From positions 521,698 to 585,697 of the forward strand of contig NZ_CP080504.1 in the NCBI RefSeq assembly GCF_020342435.1: 64,000 nt of DNA. Direction: 5' to 3'. Below the pieces are notes generated by a model. That model was not told the DNA's origin. It saw nothing but the letters and a program-made list of their open reading frames with translations, and ran no database searches. The position numbers and the translations under genes were made by a program. Positions 1 through 8,626 of this stretch are shown here, piece by piece. The stretch's first letter is position 1. Every line of letters starts with the position of its first letter. This stretch comes from Candidatus Vallotiella sp. (ex Adelges kitamiensis) (lineage in GTDB: Bacteria; Pseudomonadota; Gammaproteobacteria; Burkholderiales; Burkholderiaceae).

Positions 1-217
1 TGCGATTGGTAGTGCGAACCTTGATAATCGATCATTTCGCTTAAATTTTGAGATTATGCTATTGATTGTTGATTCTATATTCGCCGCAGAGGTTTCCGCT
101 ATGCTCGAGGCAGATTTTGCATTATCTGATCTGATTCAAGCTAACGAATACGAGCGAACTCCAGCGTGGCGACGTATAGCAATGCATATTGCACGGCTGT
201 TCGCACCAATTCTATAG
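1..217 (+). CDS. cls: cardiolipin synthase (phospholipase D family), C-terminal end only
   Basis: The frame is open from base 2 to a TAG at 215-217 and gives about 71 residues. It starts with AIGSANLDNRSFRLNFE, the tail of an HKD motif of the phospholipase D superfamily. The GS-N-D-R-S-LN-E spacing is typical of bacterial cardiolipin synthases, and a short hydrophobic and basic tail follows. The enzyme joins two phosphatidylglycerol molecules into cardiolipin at the inner membrane. The first HKD motif and the N-terminal membrane segments lie before the window, so intactness cannot be judged. Family assignment is firm; which of several Burkholderia Cls paralogues it is cannot be decided. Confidence 0.8.
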   Translation, partial: AIGSANLDNRSFRLNFEIMLLIVDSIFAAEVSAMLEADFALSDLIQANEYERTPAWRRIAMHIARLFAPIL

Positions 218-575
218 CAGTGTGATAGGGCGGATTTGGTATAATTAATTTTTCATTAACTTGAAAATCCTAAACTACTTTGTATTTAATAAATTAAAGC
301 TTTATTTATTCTGCTAATAAAAACATTTTGATCTTTTCGTTTTTATTGAAAAGTCATTTAACTTTAGATCATCAAGCTGAATGAATTCTTTTATTATACC
401 GTATAGACTATTATCACGCTGTACTACAATTTAAGCTTCTTAAAAACTTAATGACTTATCAAGTTGAAAGATAAAACTGTCTGTAAGTATAAAACATGAA
501 GGCCACCTTACTATTAACTTAATAGCTTCCTGCTTTTAGTTTTCAAAAAATTGTTTATATACTAGTTAAGCTATG
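218..575. other. A+T-rich spacer, nothing recognised
   Basis: This lies between two converging genes, cls and gpx. It is very A+T-rich, with stops in all frames. I found no tRNA, no terminator with a clear U tract and no recognisable gene remnant. Confidence 0.5.
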
Positions 576-1055
576 TTAAAGCAACTTCTTAATATCCGGC
601 ATGATCACGTTAGAACCAGTAATAGGTCCATAGCGTTTAATTGGCTTACCTTCTCGGTTGACCAGAAACTTAGTAAAGTTCCATTTAATTGCTTTGGTTC
701 CGAACAGCCCGGGTACTTTTCTTGTTAGATAACAGTATAACGGATGGGCATTAATTCCGTTTACATCAATTTTATCAAACATCTGAAATTTAAGCGCATA
801 GTTTATTTGATAAAATTTATTAATCTTCTGTGTATCACGCGGCTCCTGCTTGCCAAACTGATCGCATGGAAATCCTAGTATCTCAAAACCGTATCCCGCA
901 TATTGCTCATACAAAATCTGTAATCCCGCATACTGGGATACAAAACGGCATTCGCTAGCAGTATTAACAATTAAGAGAATTTTACCCCGATAACATTCTA
1001 GTGCGATATCATCGCCTTTCAGAGATCGGATAGAGAATGAATAGAGTTTGCTCAT
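576..1055 (-). CDS. gpx: glutathione peroxidase family (thiol peroxidase)
   Basis: The 159 residues match the bacterial BsaA/BtuE type of glutathione peroxidase at full length. The peroxidatic cysteine is Cys36 in NTASECRFVSQYAGLQ. The second signature FPCDQFGKQEP (residues 62-72) carries the catalytic Gln70, and the Trp-Asn pair is in KWNFTKFLV near residue 125. These enzymes reduce hydrogen or lipid peroxides in the cytoplasm, often with thioredoxin. The usual C-G-F-T after the active-site Cys reads C-R-F-V here, which could alter activity. The gene stands alone between eroded stretches. There is no signal peptide. Family assignment is secure; the preferred reductant is unknown. Confidence 0.9.
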   Translation of the reverse strand: MSKLYSFSIRSLKGDDIALECYRGKILLIVNTASECRFVSQYAGLQILYEQYAGYGFEILGFPCDQFGKQEPRDTQKINKFYQINYALKFQMFDKIDVNGINAHPLYCYLTRKVPGLFGTKAIKWNFTKFLVNREGKPIKRYGPITGSNVIMPDIKKLL

Positions 1056-1711
1056 GAAGATGTACCCTGTAAGGGAATATCAGACTATTTAATTCAGATT
1101 TACTCTACAACAATATCTTTTCATACGTGTCTATTATAACTTTATTATTTATTAATATCTGCTTCAAGGGGCTTAGCTGTGAAGGCAATCAAAAAAATTT
1201 TGAGTTACTATTTATTATAGTCTATTATGTTTGTAGAACAAAAATGCCTAATCTGAGTGCAGTATATTTACATATTATAGCTATAGTATGTCATCAGAAA
1301 AACGTGCATTGTTATGACATAAAGCTCTAACAACCTCTAATATTGTATAATTATTCAGACACAAGATGTGCACATGCTATTGATCTTTCTTTGTTTTATA
1401 TTTAAATATAACCTAGTATCAGTGACTCGTTTTTCCATGTTTTCTATGAGCTATTTAATACAGATTAATACAGATGGACTATAAACTAAACTGACATAGA
1501 ATAATATTATGCCGGAGTATTAGTTCTAATAAAAACCTAGGAAATAGAAATGAATTCTACATAACTAAATTAATAGCTCAATTATTATAAATTTATTTAA
1601 ATCGCGTTTAAATATAAATTTAAACGTCTTCTATAATAAAGAAAGTGTATAAGTCACAGTTGACTAACACACGCAATACACCAGCCTCAATCCTCAATAA
1701 AATTAGGGTAC
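1056..1711. other. eroded spacer between gpx and rpiA
   Basis: About 650 A+T-rich bases upstream of gpx and downstream of rpiA. A 67-codon plus-strand frame at 1127-1330 has low-complexity, composition-driven content and no family resemblance. No RNA gene or recognisable pseudogene was seen. Confidence 0.5.
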
Positions 1712-2470
1712 TTAATATCTATTTCTAACACTGGGTGAAATACTTGAGATAGTTGGTTGCAGAAGAGATGAATAGTGCTTTACGTAATTAATACGTTGTA
1801 CACCGTGTTTAGTACCAACTAGGCATAAATTAGCACCAAATGCGGCGAATAAGCCGACAGTCACAATGCCTGGCCATTGATTCAGGCTACACTCAAGCGC
1901 AATAGGATTCTCAATAACTAACCCATTGATGTCAAGAATCTCATTACCATTTTCGGTAATAAATGGTTTCCCATCATGCGCAAGACGCAGAACTGGCGTA
2001 CCAACAGACAACTTGGCGAGTCGGCGAGTCAGCGCTAAACGAGCTATCGGCATAACCTCTAGCGGTAACGGGAATTTTCCAAGAGTTTGCACTACCTTAC
2101 TATCATCTACAATACATACAAATATTTCAGCCGCCGCCGAAACAATCTTTTCACGCGTTAATGCACCACCACCGCCCTTGATCATTGCGCCATATGAATC
2201 AATTTCGTCTGCACCATCTACATAAATAGGTAGAAACTCAATATCGCACAATTCAAATACACGAAACTTATTCGATATTAAGCGATGCGTTGTTGCAATA
2301 GAACTCGATATTGCTCCGCGATATCGATTCCGCTGACTAGCAAGTGCATCAATAAAGTAATTTACGGTTGATCCAGTCCCAACACCAATTACCGCACCTT
2401 CCGGTATTTGAGTATTTACATAATCAGCTGCCGCTTGACCAACAAGGCGCTTTATTTCTTCTTGAGTCAT
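1712..2470 (-). CDS. rpiA: ribose-5-phosphate isomerase A
   Basis: Interconverts ribose 5-phosphate and ribulose 5-phosphate in the non-oxidative pentose phosphate pathway. The three RpiA signatures are present: GTGST at 31-35 (phosphate loop), DGAD at 85-88 and [11 protein letters not shown] at 98-108, which holds the catalytic base region. Burkholderia RpiA usually has about 231 residues and ends shortly after the strand that reads [11 protein letters not shown] here. This copy has 252 residues, with about 20 extra Ser-rich residues at the end, so the original stop codon was probably lost. The ATG start matches the usual family start MTQEE. It is flanked by eroded DNA on both sides. Confidence 0.95.
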   Translation of the reverse strand: MTQEEIKRLVGQAAADYVNTQIPEGAVIGVGTGSTVNYFIDALASQRNRYRGAISSSIATTHRLISNKFRVFELCDIEFLPIYVDGADEIDSYGAMIKGGGGALTREKIVSAAAEIFVCIVDDSKVVQTLGKFPLPLEVMPIARLALTRRLAKLSVGTPVLRLAHDGKPFITENGNEILDINGLVIENPIALECSLNQWPGIVTVGLFAAFGANLCLVGTKHGVQRINYVKHYSSLLQPTISSISPSVRNRY

Positions 2471-3233
2471 TTAAAATAAAGATATAAAGTTTATAAAAAA
2501 ATTTTAACTAAGAATTTAGTACATTAATACTATTTTTTTAATAAAAATTAAAAATTCTCATACAGAGTGGGTATCAATTCTAATATCAGTTTTATTTTAC
2601 TAAATTTTTTCTTGACAAATTTATAGAAAAACTAACATTTATATAAAAGAAATTTTTTAAAAAAAGTGATGAATAGTTTTATTTTATAAAGCATTTTTTA
2701 AAAAAAGTTAATTAATCTAGACTAGATTAGTCTTTTTTAATAAAAATTAAAATAAATATAAATATACGTAAACTTAAATTTAAGTAACCTAAGACGGTTT
2801 TAAAAAGATAAAAAATACTTTTCCTTGATCGTTAGCATAAAATTTTTCGATAGTCTAAAGCTTTCAAAAAATTTATTTGCCTATGTTAGGCTAGGCACTA
2901 GATTATTAGTTGAAGCATATGATGAAATTATGTTGCTTTAATAGAGGCGTTGATCACACACAAAATTTGTGCTAATATACACCAAATAGTAAAAATAACT
3001 TTTTATTAAGTATAGAAGATGCTTTCTTGCTTTTATAGATCTTACTTACAGAAGTAAAATTCTTACAGTGCACCTCCCCTGCTTTTGAAAGGCAGCGACA
3101 CAGAATGCTATTTTCTGATAAAAAATATAATTGTATTTTTTACTCTAAATTTAACTTCTGTATGAGTAATATTATATAAGACATCACAACCTCACAAATA
3201 ACAGCAGAAATATATATTCTAATTCATTAATTT
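2471..3233. other. very A+T-rich eroded spacer
   Basis: Between rpiA and rlmB. The half nearest rpiA (2471-2900) is dominated by A and T runs and is among the most A+T-rich DNA of the window. No frame of interest, RNA gene or clear hairpin terminator was found. It looks like fully decayed former coding or regulatory DNA. Confidence 0.5.
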
Positions 3234-3974
3234 TTAGTGCTTTGTTCGCTGTCTCAGTGCCTCAAATAGGCAAACTCCACTGGCAACTGATACATTTAAA
3301 CAGTCTACACTACCCATCATTGGAATATGTATTAAGTCGTCACAGGTTTCGCGAGTCAACCTGCGTATGCCCCCTCCTTCAGAACCCATGACTAGCGCAA
3401 CTGGGCCATCGAGTGGGGTTGCGTATAAACTGCGCTGAGCATTGGTAACAGTACCAATTACCCAAATTCCGGCCTCTTTCAATTCACGTAGTGAACGAGC
3501 AAGATTAGTAACCATAATATATGGTACTGTTTCGGTCGCGCCACTCGCTACTTTTAATGTAATTGGATTAAGACCAGCCGTATGATCTCGTGGTGCGATT
3601 ACTGCTTGCACACCGGCTGCATCAGCTACGCGCAGACACGCACCAAGATTATTTGGATCAGTGATCCTATCTAGAATCAGTAGTAACGCAGGTTCAAGAA
3701 GCGTTTTGAGTAGCTCATCTAAATTTTTAGCTAGGGGGAGATCCATAGCACGTGCAACAACACCTTGATGCTGTTTAGTACCGGCTAGACCGGACATCCT
3801 CATATTATCCGCGCTAATTAACCGCACACTATATGACTTCGCCGTATGCAGAAAATTCTGCATACGGCGATCTCGTCGTGTCGGGTCATATAAAATTTCC
3901 TTTATGCTCAAAGGGCTGTGACGTAGCCGAGTAGTAATCGTATGAAATCCATACAAAACCTTTAAATGTGCCAT
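3234..3974 (-). CDS. rlmB: 23S rRNA 2'-O-methylguanosine methyltransferase RlmB (SpoU/TrmH family)
   Basis: Methylates the ribose of G2251 in the peptidyl-transferase region of 23S rRNA in E. coli, using S-adenosylmethionine. The N-terminal substrate-binding domain begins MAHLKVLYGFHTITTRLRH, the usual Burkholderia start. I therefore chose the ATG at 3974 over an in-frame ATG ten codons upstream. SpoU motifs follow: RITDPNNLGACLRVADAAG (motif 1, with the conserved N and R), VASGATETVPY, then VMGSEGGGIRRLT and the knot-forming VSVASGVCLFEALR at the C terminus. It lies 80 bases downstream of rnr on the same strand, as in Burkholderia, and is probably cotranscribed with it. Confidence 0.94.
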   Translation of the reverse strand: MAHLKVLYGFHTITTRLRHSPLSIKEILYDPTRRDRRMQNFLHTAKSYSVRLISADNMRMSGLAGTKQHQGVVARAMDLPLAKNLDELLKTLLEPALLLILDRITDPNNLGACLRVADAAGVQAVIAPRDHTAGLNPITLKVASGATETVPYIMVTNLARSLRELKEAGIWVIGTVTNAQRSLYATPLDGPVALVMGSEGGGIRRLTRETCDDLIHIPMMGSVDCLNVSVASGVCLFEALRQRTKH

Positions 3975-4054
3975 GTAGACTGCTTTCAAGAAAGTAAAAC
4001 GCAAATAATCTATAATTTCTTGCTGCGCATCTATCTTGTACTATAGTCGGTCGT

Positions 4055-6391
4055 TTAGCAGATACTTTTTGAAGTAATCTTGCCTACGTAGCAAACTTTT
4101 TTACGATGCATGCTTGGTATAAACGTTGTTATTTCTCTGTGTGTAACTGATTCGCTCGCACCATTAATTGGCTTATTACAGGAGTCTGAGAGAAATTTAG
4201 GCTGTTTCGATACCTCTCGTATCAAGCGCAAATCGATCTTACGTGTATCTAAATTAACACGACTAACCTGCACACGTATATGCATAGAAAGACTATATCG
4301 TATACCGCTATGTTCTCCACGTAATTCGTTTTTTATTTCGTCATATTGGAAATAATCGGGGCCTAGTTCAGTAACATGAACTAAACCATCAATAAATAAC
4401 GAGTCAAGTTGCACAAATATACCAAATGGTGTCACGCTGCTGATAATTCCTCCGTACTCTTCTCCAAGTTTATCTTTCATAAAGTAGCATTTTAACCATG
4501 TCTCAACATCACGTGAGGCCTCATCGGCACGGCGCTCATTAGCTGAACAATGCAGACCAAGCGCATGCCAGGTAGCTGTGCAAGATCGTGTACGCGCTTC
4601 TTTTTCATTGTCATAACAGAGTATAGGCAGATGAGGCTGATACTTTTTACCCGCTAAGATCGCGTGAATTGCACGGTGTATAAGTAAGTCTGGATAACGT
4701 CGAATTGGACTGGTAAAGTGAACATACGCATCATACGAAAGACCAAAGTGTCCGATATTATCGGGACTATAGGCGGCTTGCTGCATTGAGCGTAACAGCA
4801 TCGTCTGTAGCATTGTTGCATCGGGACGGATTCGAACCTCTTTTATTAGTGCCGCATAATCGTTCGCATTCGGCTTGTCACCCCCGCCCAACTTTAGGCC
4901 TAAACTTCGTAAGAAAGTCCGTAGGCTCGCAAGCTTCTCTTTTATTGGACTGGCATGGATTCGATACAGACCAGGATGCTTATTACGCTTAAGAAAATCA
5001 GCTGCGCATACATTAGCGACTAGCATGCACTCTTCAATTAGTTTATGCGCATCATTACGCTGACGCCGCAGGATCTGCTTAATCTTGCCTTGTGCATTAC
5101 ACACAATATAGGTTTCATTTGTGTCAAATTCTATCGCACCCCGATTTTCTCGTGCCTGAAGCAATATTTTGAACACAGCATGCAGGTGCTGAAGATGCAG
5201 CAATAACTTAGAACGAGATGCTGATCCATGCCCTTTAGGGTTCGACAAAATAGCAGACACCTCAGTATATGTAAGCTGTGCTACAGAATGTATCGCTGCT
5301 GGATAGAACTTGTATCTCTGAATATGACCACGTGAGTTAATCTCTATATCGCACACAAGTGTGCAACGATCCACGTTAGGGTTTAATGAACATAGGTTAT
5401 TTGATAGTTTTTCAGGTAACATCGGGATCACGCGGCGCGGGAAATACACGGTCGTGCCACGTTTGAATGCCTCACAATCAAGGGTGTCTCCATCGGCAAC
5501 ATAGTGGGATACATCAGCAATAGCTACCAGCAATCGAAACCCATTCTGTTGGCCATTATGGATTGGTTCACAATAGACACTGTCATCGAAATCACGACTA
5601 TCTTCACCGTCGATCGTTACGAACGGCATATTACGCAAATCGACGCGATGGCGAAGATCTGATGCAGATATCTGGTCCGGCAGCTCGGCTGCCTGGGCTA
5701 GCACTGCATCTGAAAACTGATATGGCACGCCATATTTACGCACGGCAATCTCAATTTCTATACCGGGATCATTAATATCGCCTAGCACTTCACTAATCTT
5801 GCCTACTGGATGTGAATAACGCTTCGGAAAATCTGTTAATTCTATTGAAACGACTTGACCAACCCTGGGCTTAACTGTACCCATCTGTGTCACGAGGATG
5901 TTGTGACCGATGCGCTTGTCCTCTGGTGAGACGACCCATACACTGTTTTCGTACAGAAGCTGCCCAATAATTCTCTTATTTCTTCGCTCGGTAATTTCTA
6001 CAATATACGCTTCCGGACGGCCTCGCCGATCATGACTCATCACACGCGCAAGAACCTGATCATTATGCATAACTTTCCGCATCTCTGCATGAGATAAGAA
6101 TAGATCAGCGCCAGCATCATCTCGAATTAAAAACCCATAACCGTCTCGGTGGCCCTGAACCCGACCAGTGATAAAGCTGGACGGATCTGTGAGATGGTAA
6201 TAACCAAGCTTATCAAGTCTAAGCTGACTATCGCGCTCCATCGCATTAAGACGCTTGACAAATCCTTCGCGCTCCTGTCGTTTAACCTCTAGCATTTCAG
6301 CAATGTCATTGCCGGTAAGTAGCTGATGCGTTGTGCACAATACGTTACGAATTTCTTTACGACTAGGAATCGGATAAGGATATTTTCTCAA
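4055..6391 (-). CDS. rnr: ribonuclease R (3'-5' exoribonuclease)
   Basis: The 778 residues show the RNase II/R layout: an N-terminal helix-turn-helix-like segment, two cold-shock domains from about residue 75 (TGRVQGHRDGYGFLIRD), the catalytic RNB domain and a C-terminal S1 domain (GEEYGGIISSVTPFGIFVQL). The catalytic acidic cluster is intact in DGEDSRDFDDSV around residue 265. RNase R degrades structured RNA and takes part in rRNA quality control. The lysine-rich tail of free-living homologues is shortened, a common reduction. The start MRKYPYPIPSRKEI matches the family, so an in-frame extension upstream is unlikely. tRNA-Leu lies upstream, then rlmB downstream. Confidence 0.95.
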   Translation of the reverse strand: MRKYPYPIPSRKEIRNVLCTTHQLLTGNDIAEMLEVKRQEREGFVKRLNAMERDSQLRLDKLGYYHLTDPSSFITGRVQGHRDGYGFLIRDDAGADLFLSHAEMRKVMHNDQVLARVMSHDRRGRPEAYIVEITERRNKRIIGQLLYENSVWVVSPEDKRIGHNILVTQMGTVKPRVGQVVSIELTDFPKRYSHPVGKISEVLGDINDPGIEIEIAVRKYGVPYQFSDAVLAQAAELPDQISASDLRHRVDLRNMPFVTIDGEDSRDFDDSVYCEPIHNGQQNGFRLLVAIADVSHYVADGDTLDCEAFKRGTTVYFPRRVIPMLPEKLSNNLCSLNPNVDRCTLVCDIEINSRGHIQRYKFYPAAIHSVAQLTYTEVSAILSNPKGHGSASRSKLLLHLQHLHAVFKILLQARENRGAIEFDTNETYIVCNAQGKIKQILRRQRNDAHKLIEECMLVANVCAADFLKRNKHPGLYRIHASPIKEKLASLRTFLRSLGLKLGGGDKPNANDYAALIKEVRIRPDATMLQTMLLRSMQQAAYSPDNIGHFGLSYDAYVHFTSPIRRYPDLLIHRAIHAILAGKKYQPHLPILCYDNEKEARTRSCTATWHALGLHCSANERRADEASRDVETWLKCYFMKDKLGEEYGGIISSVTPFGIFVQLDSLFIDGLVHVTELGPDYFQYDEIKNELRGEHSGIRYSLSMHIRVQVSRVNLDTRKIDLRLIREVSKQPKFLSDSCNKPINGASESVTHREITTFIPSMHRKKVCYVGKITSKSIC

Positions 6392-6683
6392 GGCCTTGTT
6401 GATAAAGAGTTATTAAGAATGTGCGTAATATATGCATTAGAGCGTCCAGGTGTCGGTGCTGCGCTAGAACGCAGTAGAGCTGTGTCTGAACTTACTGAAT
6501 AATGATTTGTGCATAAGTTTATCCGATTAAAATGCGTACCCTTGCTACATCTGCCTATCGGGCAGTGCATAACATCGAGTGAATGAACTATTAGCCTGTA
6601 GTTAGAAACTGAAGATATACTCTGCTATAAAGTATTTTATGTTATTGGAATATTACTTCCTCATTGCATAATAGTGCAAGCAT

Positions 6684-6768
6684 TGGTGCCCAGGAGAGGA
6701 CTCGAACCTCCACAGATTTACCCGCTAGTACCTGAAACTAGTGCGTCTACCAATTTCGCCACCTGGGC
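6684..6768 (-). tRNA. tRNA-Leu (anticodon CAG)
   Basis: Reading the minus strand from 6768 gives an 85-base class II tRNA. The acceptor stem pairs GCCCAGG with CCTGGGC, the D-arm reads TGGCGAAATTGGTAGACGC, and the anticodon stem CTAGT/ACTAG encloses TTCAGGT. The anticodon CAG is complementary to plus-strand bases 6732-6734. A short variable arm follows, then the T-arm GGTTCGAGTCC. The CCA end is encoded at 6686-6684. The long variable region and anticodon make it leucine-accepting. It lies upstream of rnr and has its own promoter. Confidence 0.97.
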
Positions 6769-6801
6769 GACTTTACTATTACACAAGTAAGTCAGACCCT
6801 A

Positions 6802-6830
6802 ATTGTCTTAATCTGACGACGTTGTGTCAA
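6802..6830 (-). promoter_or_regulatory. sigma-70 promoter of tRNA-Leu
   Basis: On the minus strand a perfect -35 box TTGACA (6830-6825) is followed, after exactly 17 bases, by GACAAT (6807-6802) as -10. Transcription would start near 6795, about 25 bases before the tRNA 5' end. The box match is seen in the sequence; activity is inferred. Confidence 0.6.
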
Positions 6831-7440
6831 CAATTACATTAGAATGAAGTATCAATGCATCGGTATCTACCCAGAGGAAGATCAAAAATATTCTCTAGAC
6901 TCTAGACTACAATAGATAACTCTAGATTATACCGCTAGAGTTTTTCTGTAATGCTTAAGTTTCTACTCTTGTTTAAATACTTTCGGTTTTTACATCGTAA
7001 GGAATACACTGGCATAATCTATAAAACCTAATGTGTTACAGCTTTAAATATCAAGCTAATAAAGAATAACTAACTAATTAATTCAGGTTTTATATAGCGG
7101 TAAGCCTTATCAATATACATATTCGACTACGTTTAGCATGGATAGTTCTATCATCAGACTTATTAACTATAGAGTAATTTTGTCGCGCGTTGACATAATT
7201 TAGTGCTTATCGTGCGCATTGAAACCTACCTATCTACTCTGTTATAAAACTTATGCAGTAATGAGTGAGTCTGAATGTTTTCAGAAATTTCACTATTAAA
7301 CAATAGGGCTGCTATGCTATAAAACATACGTCAGTTTTGATTTTTATTACTGTATACCACCATTACAATAAGTCTATATCGAGAAAATATTACCATAGGA
7401 TAATAATATCCGAGTTAAATCTACTGGGCTATAGTATTTC
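6831..7440. other. eroded spacer between tRNA-Leu promoter and zapE
   Basis: About 600 A+T-rich bases with several TCTAGA-type words clustered at 6890-6950. No frame matches a known family, and no RNA gene or terminator with a U tract was found. Confidence 0.45.
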
Positions 7441-8562
7441 TTATATGATAACAGCGTCAGATTTTCTCGTTAATGATCTATCGCAGAAGCGAAGCGGCGC
7501 TTTAAAATACTCCTGCGATTGCATCTCGACAATGCGTGATACAGTCCGCGTGAATTCATTAGCCATCAGCCCTTCAATATAGAGTTGTTCGGCAGGAACA
7601 GCAGCAGACATCAATAGTTTAATCTTATGATCGTATAATATATCAATCAACCACGTATAACGGCGCGCTTCAGAGGCCATATATGGCGTCATTTGAGGAA
7701 CGCCAGACAAAATAATCGTATGAAAGCATGCTGCTAACTCTAGGTAGTCATTTTGTGAGCATTGTCCGGCACATAACGTCGAAAAATCAAACCAAACAAC
7801 ACCATTAGCACAGAGACGTGCTTTAAGCCTCCGTTTTTCAAAATGAAATACTGCGTTATTATCTTGTACTTTAGCTAACCGCGTAAACGCTGCATGTAAT
7901 AAGCTATCGGCGCGGATACCTAACGGGGTATAGTAAGCTTGTATCTGCGCTGTTGTGCACTGGCGGTAGTCGGTACCTGCGTCTATGTTTAATACTTCTA
8001 GCTTTTCATGAATTAAATCGATTGTAGGTAACACTCGGTCTCGATGCAAGCCATCTGGATATATTGTACTAGGCTTATAATTAGAAGTCATGATGAACTG
8101 TACGCCGTTATTGAATAACTTTGATAATAACAAGTGCAAAATCATGGCATCAGCAATATCTGAAATATGAAATTCATCAAAGCAAATAAATTGATAACGC
8201 CTTGCAACTAGGCGTGCAAGCTCATCTATCGGATTGGCGTATCCTTTTAGGTTCGTGAGCTCACGGTGCACCTCCCGCATAAATTCATGAAAGTGAAACC
8301 GTGTTTTTCGTTGCACTGGCACGACAGCGTAAAAAATATCCATCAGGAAACTTTTTCCACGTCCAACACCACCCCACATATAGAGCCCTCGAGGCAGATT
8401 AGGTCTAATAATCCACTTTTTAAGCACATTAGAACACCGTGCTTTATAGATTATCCAGTCGTCGTAGCAGTACTGCAGCTGTTTTATTGCTCGTTGTTGC
8501 GCTACATCAGCTTTATAGCCATGCTTAGCTAGTTCTTTTTCATAGTATTCGATAACATTCAT
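7441..8562 (-). CDS. zapE: cell division protein ZapE (AFG1-type ATPase)
   Basis: The 373 residues have the AFG1/ZapE P-loop ATPase layout. Walker A is GGVGRGKS at 64-71, Walker B is FICFDEFHISDIADAMIL, and the family's sensor region appears as FIMTSNYKPSTIYPDGL. In E. coli ZapE associates with the Z ring and destabilises FtsZ polymers late in division. It is the last gene of the series sucA-sucB-lpd-zapE, 64 bases after lpd, the same arrangement as in Burkholderia. Length is close to the family norm and no key motif is missing. A role in division is inferred from the E. coli homologue. Confidence 0.92.
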   Translation of the reverse strand: MNVIEYYEKELAKHGYKADVAQQRAIKQLQYCYDDWIIYKARCSNVLKKWIIRPNLPRGLYMWGGVGRGKSFLMDIFYAVVPVQRKTRFHFHEFMREVHRELTNLKGYANPIDELARLVARRYQFICFDEFHISDIADAMILHLLLSKLFNNGVQFIMTSNYKPSTIYPDGLHRDRVLPTIDLIHEKLEVLNIDAGTDYRQCTTAQIQAYYTPLGIRADSLLHAAFTRLAKVQDNNAVFHFEKRRLKARLCANGVVWFDFSTLCAGQCSQNDYLELAACFHTIILSGVPQMTPYMASEARRYTWLIDILYDHKIKLLMSAAVPAEQLYIEGLMANEFTRTVSRIVEMQSQEYFKAPLRFCDRSLTRKSDAVII

Positions 8563-8626
8563 CAGCGCAAAGAGAATACGCGAGTGTCGCTTTCTCTATT
8601 TTTCGTTTATTGCAAACGACTTCTGG

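Noticed and set aside
4815-4845. tRNA-like string GGATTCGAACCTC on the plus strand
   Set aside because: It lies inside the rnr coding frame, and no acceptor, D-arm or anticodon stem can be built around it.
6388-6570. 60-codon minus-strand frame directly upstream of rnr
   Set aside because: Composition is unlike a protein of known type, and it overlaps the rnr start; the rnr N terminus already matches homologues.
6841-6856. 16-base direct repeat TAGAATGAAGTATCAA shared with about 24317-24332
   Set aside because: Both copies are noncoding, but one 16-base match is about what chance gives in 64 kb, and no common context was seen.
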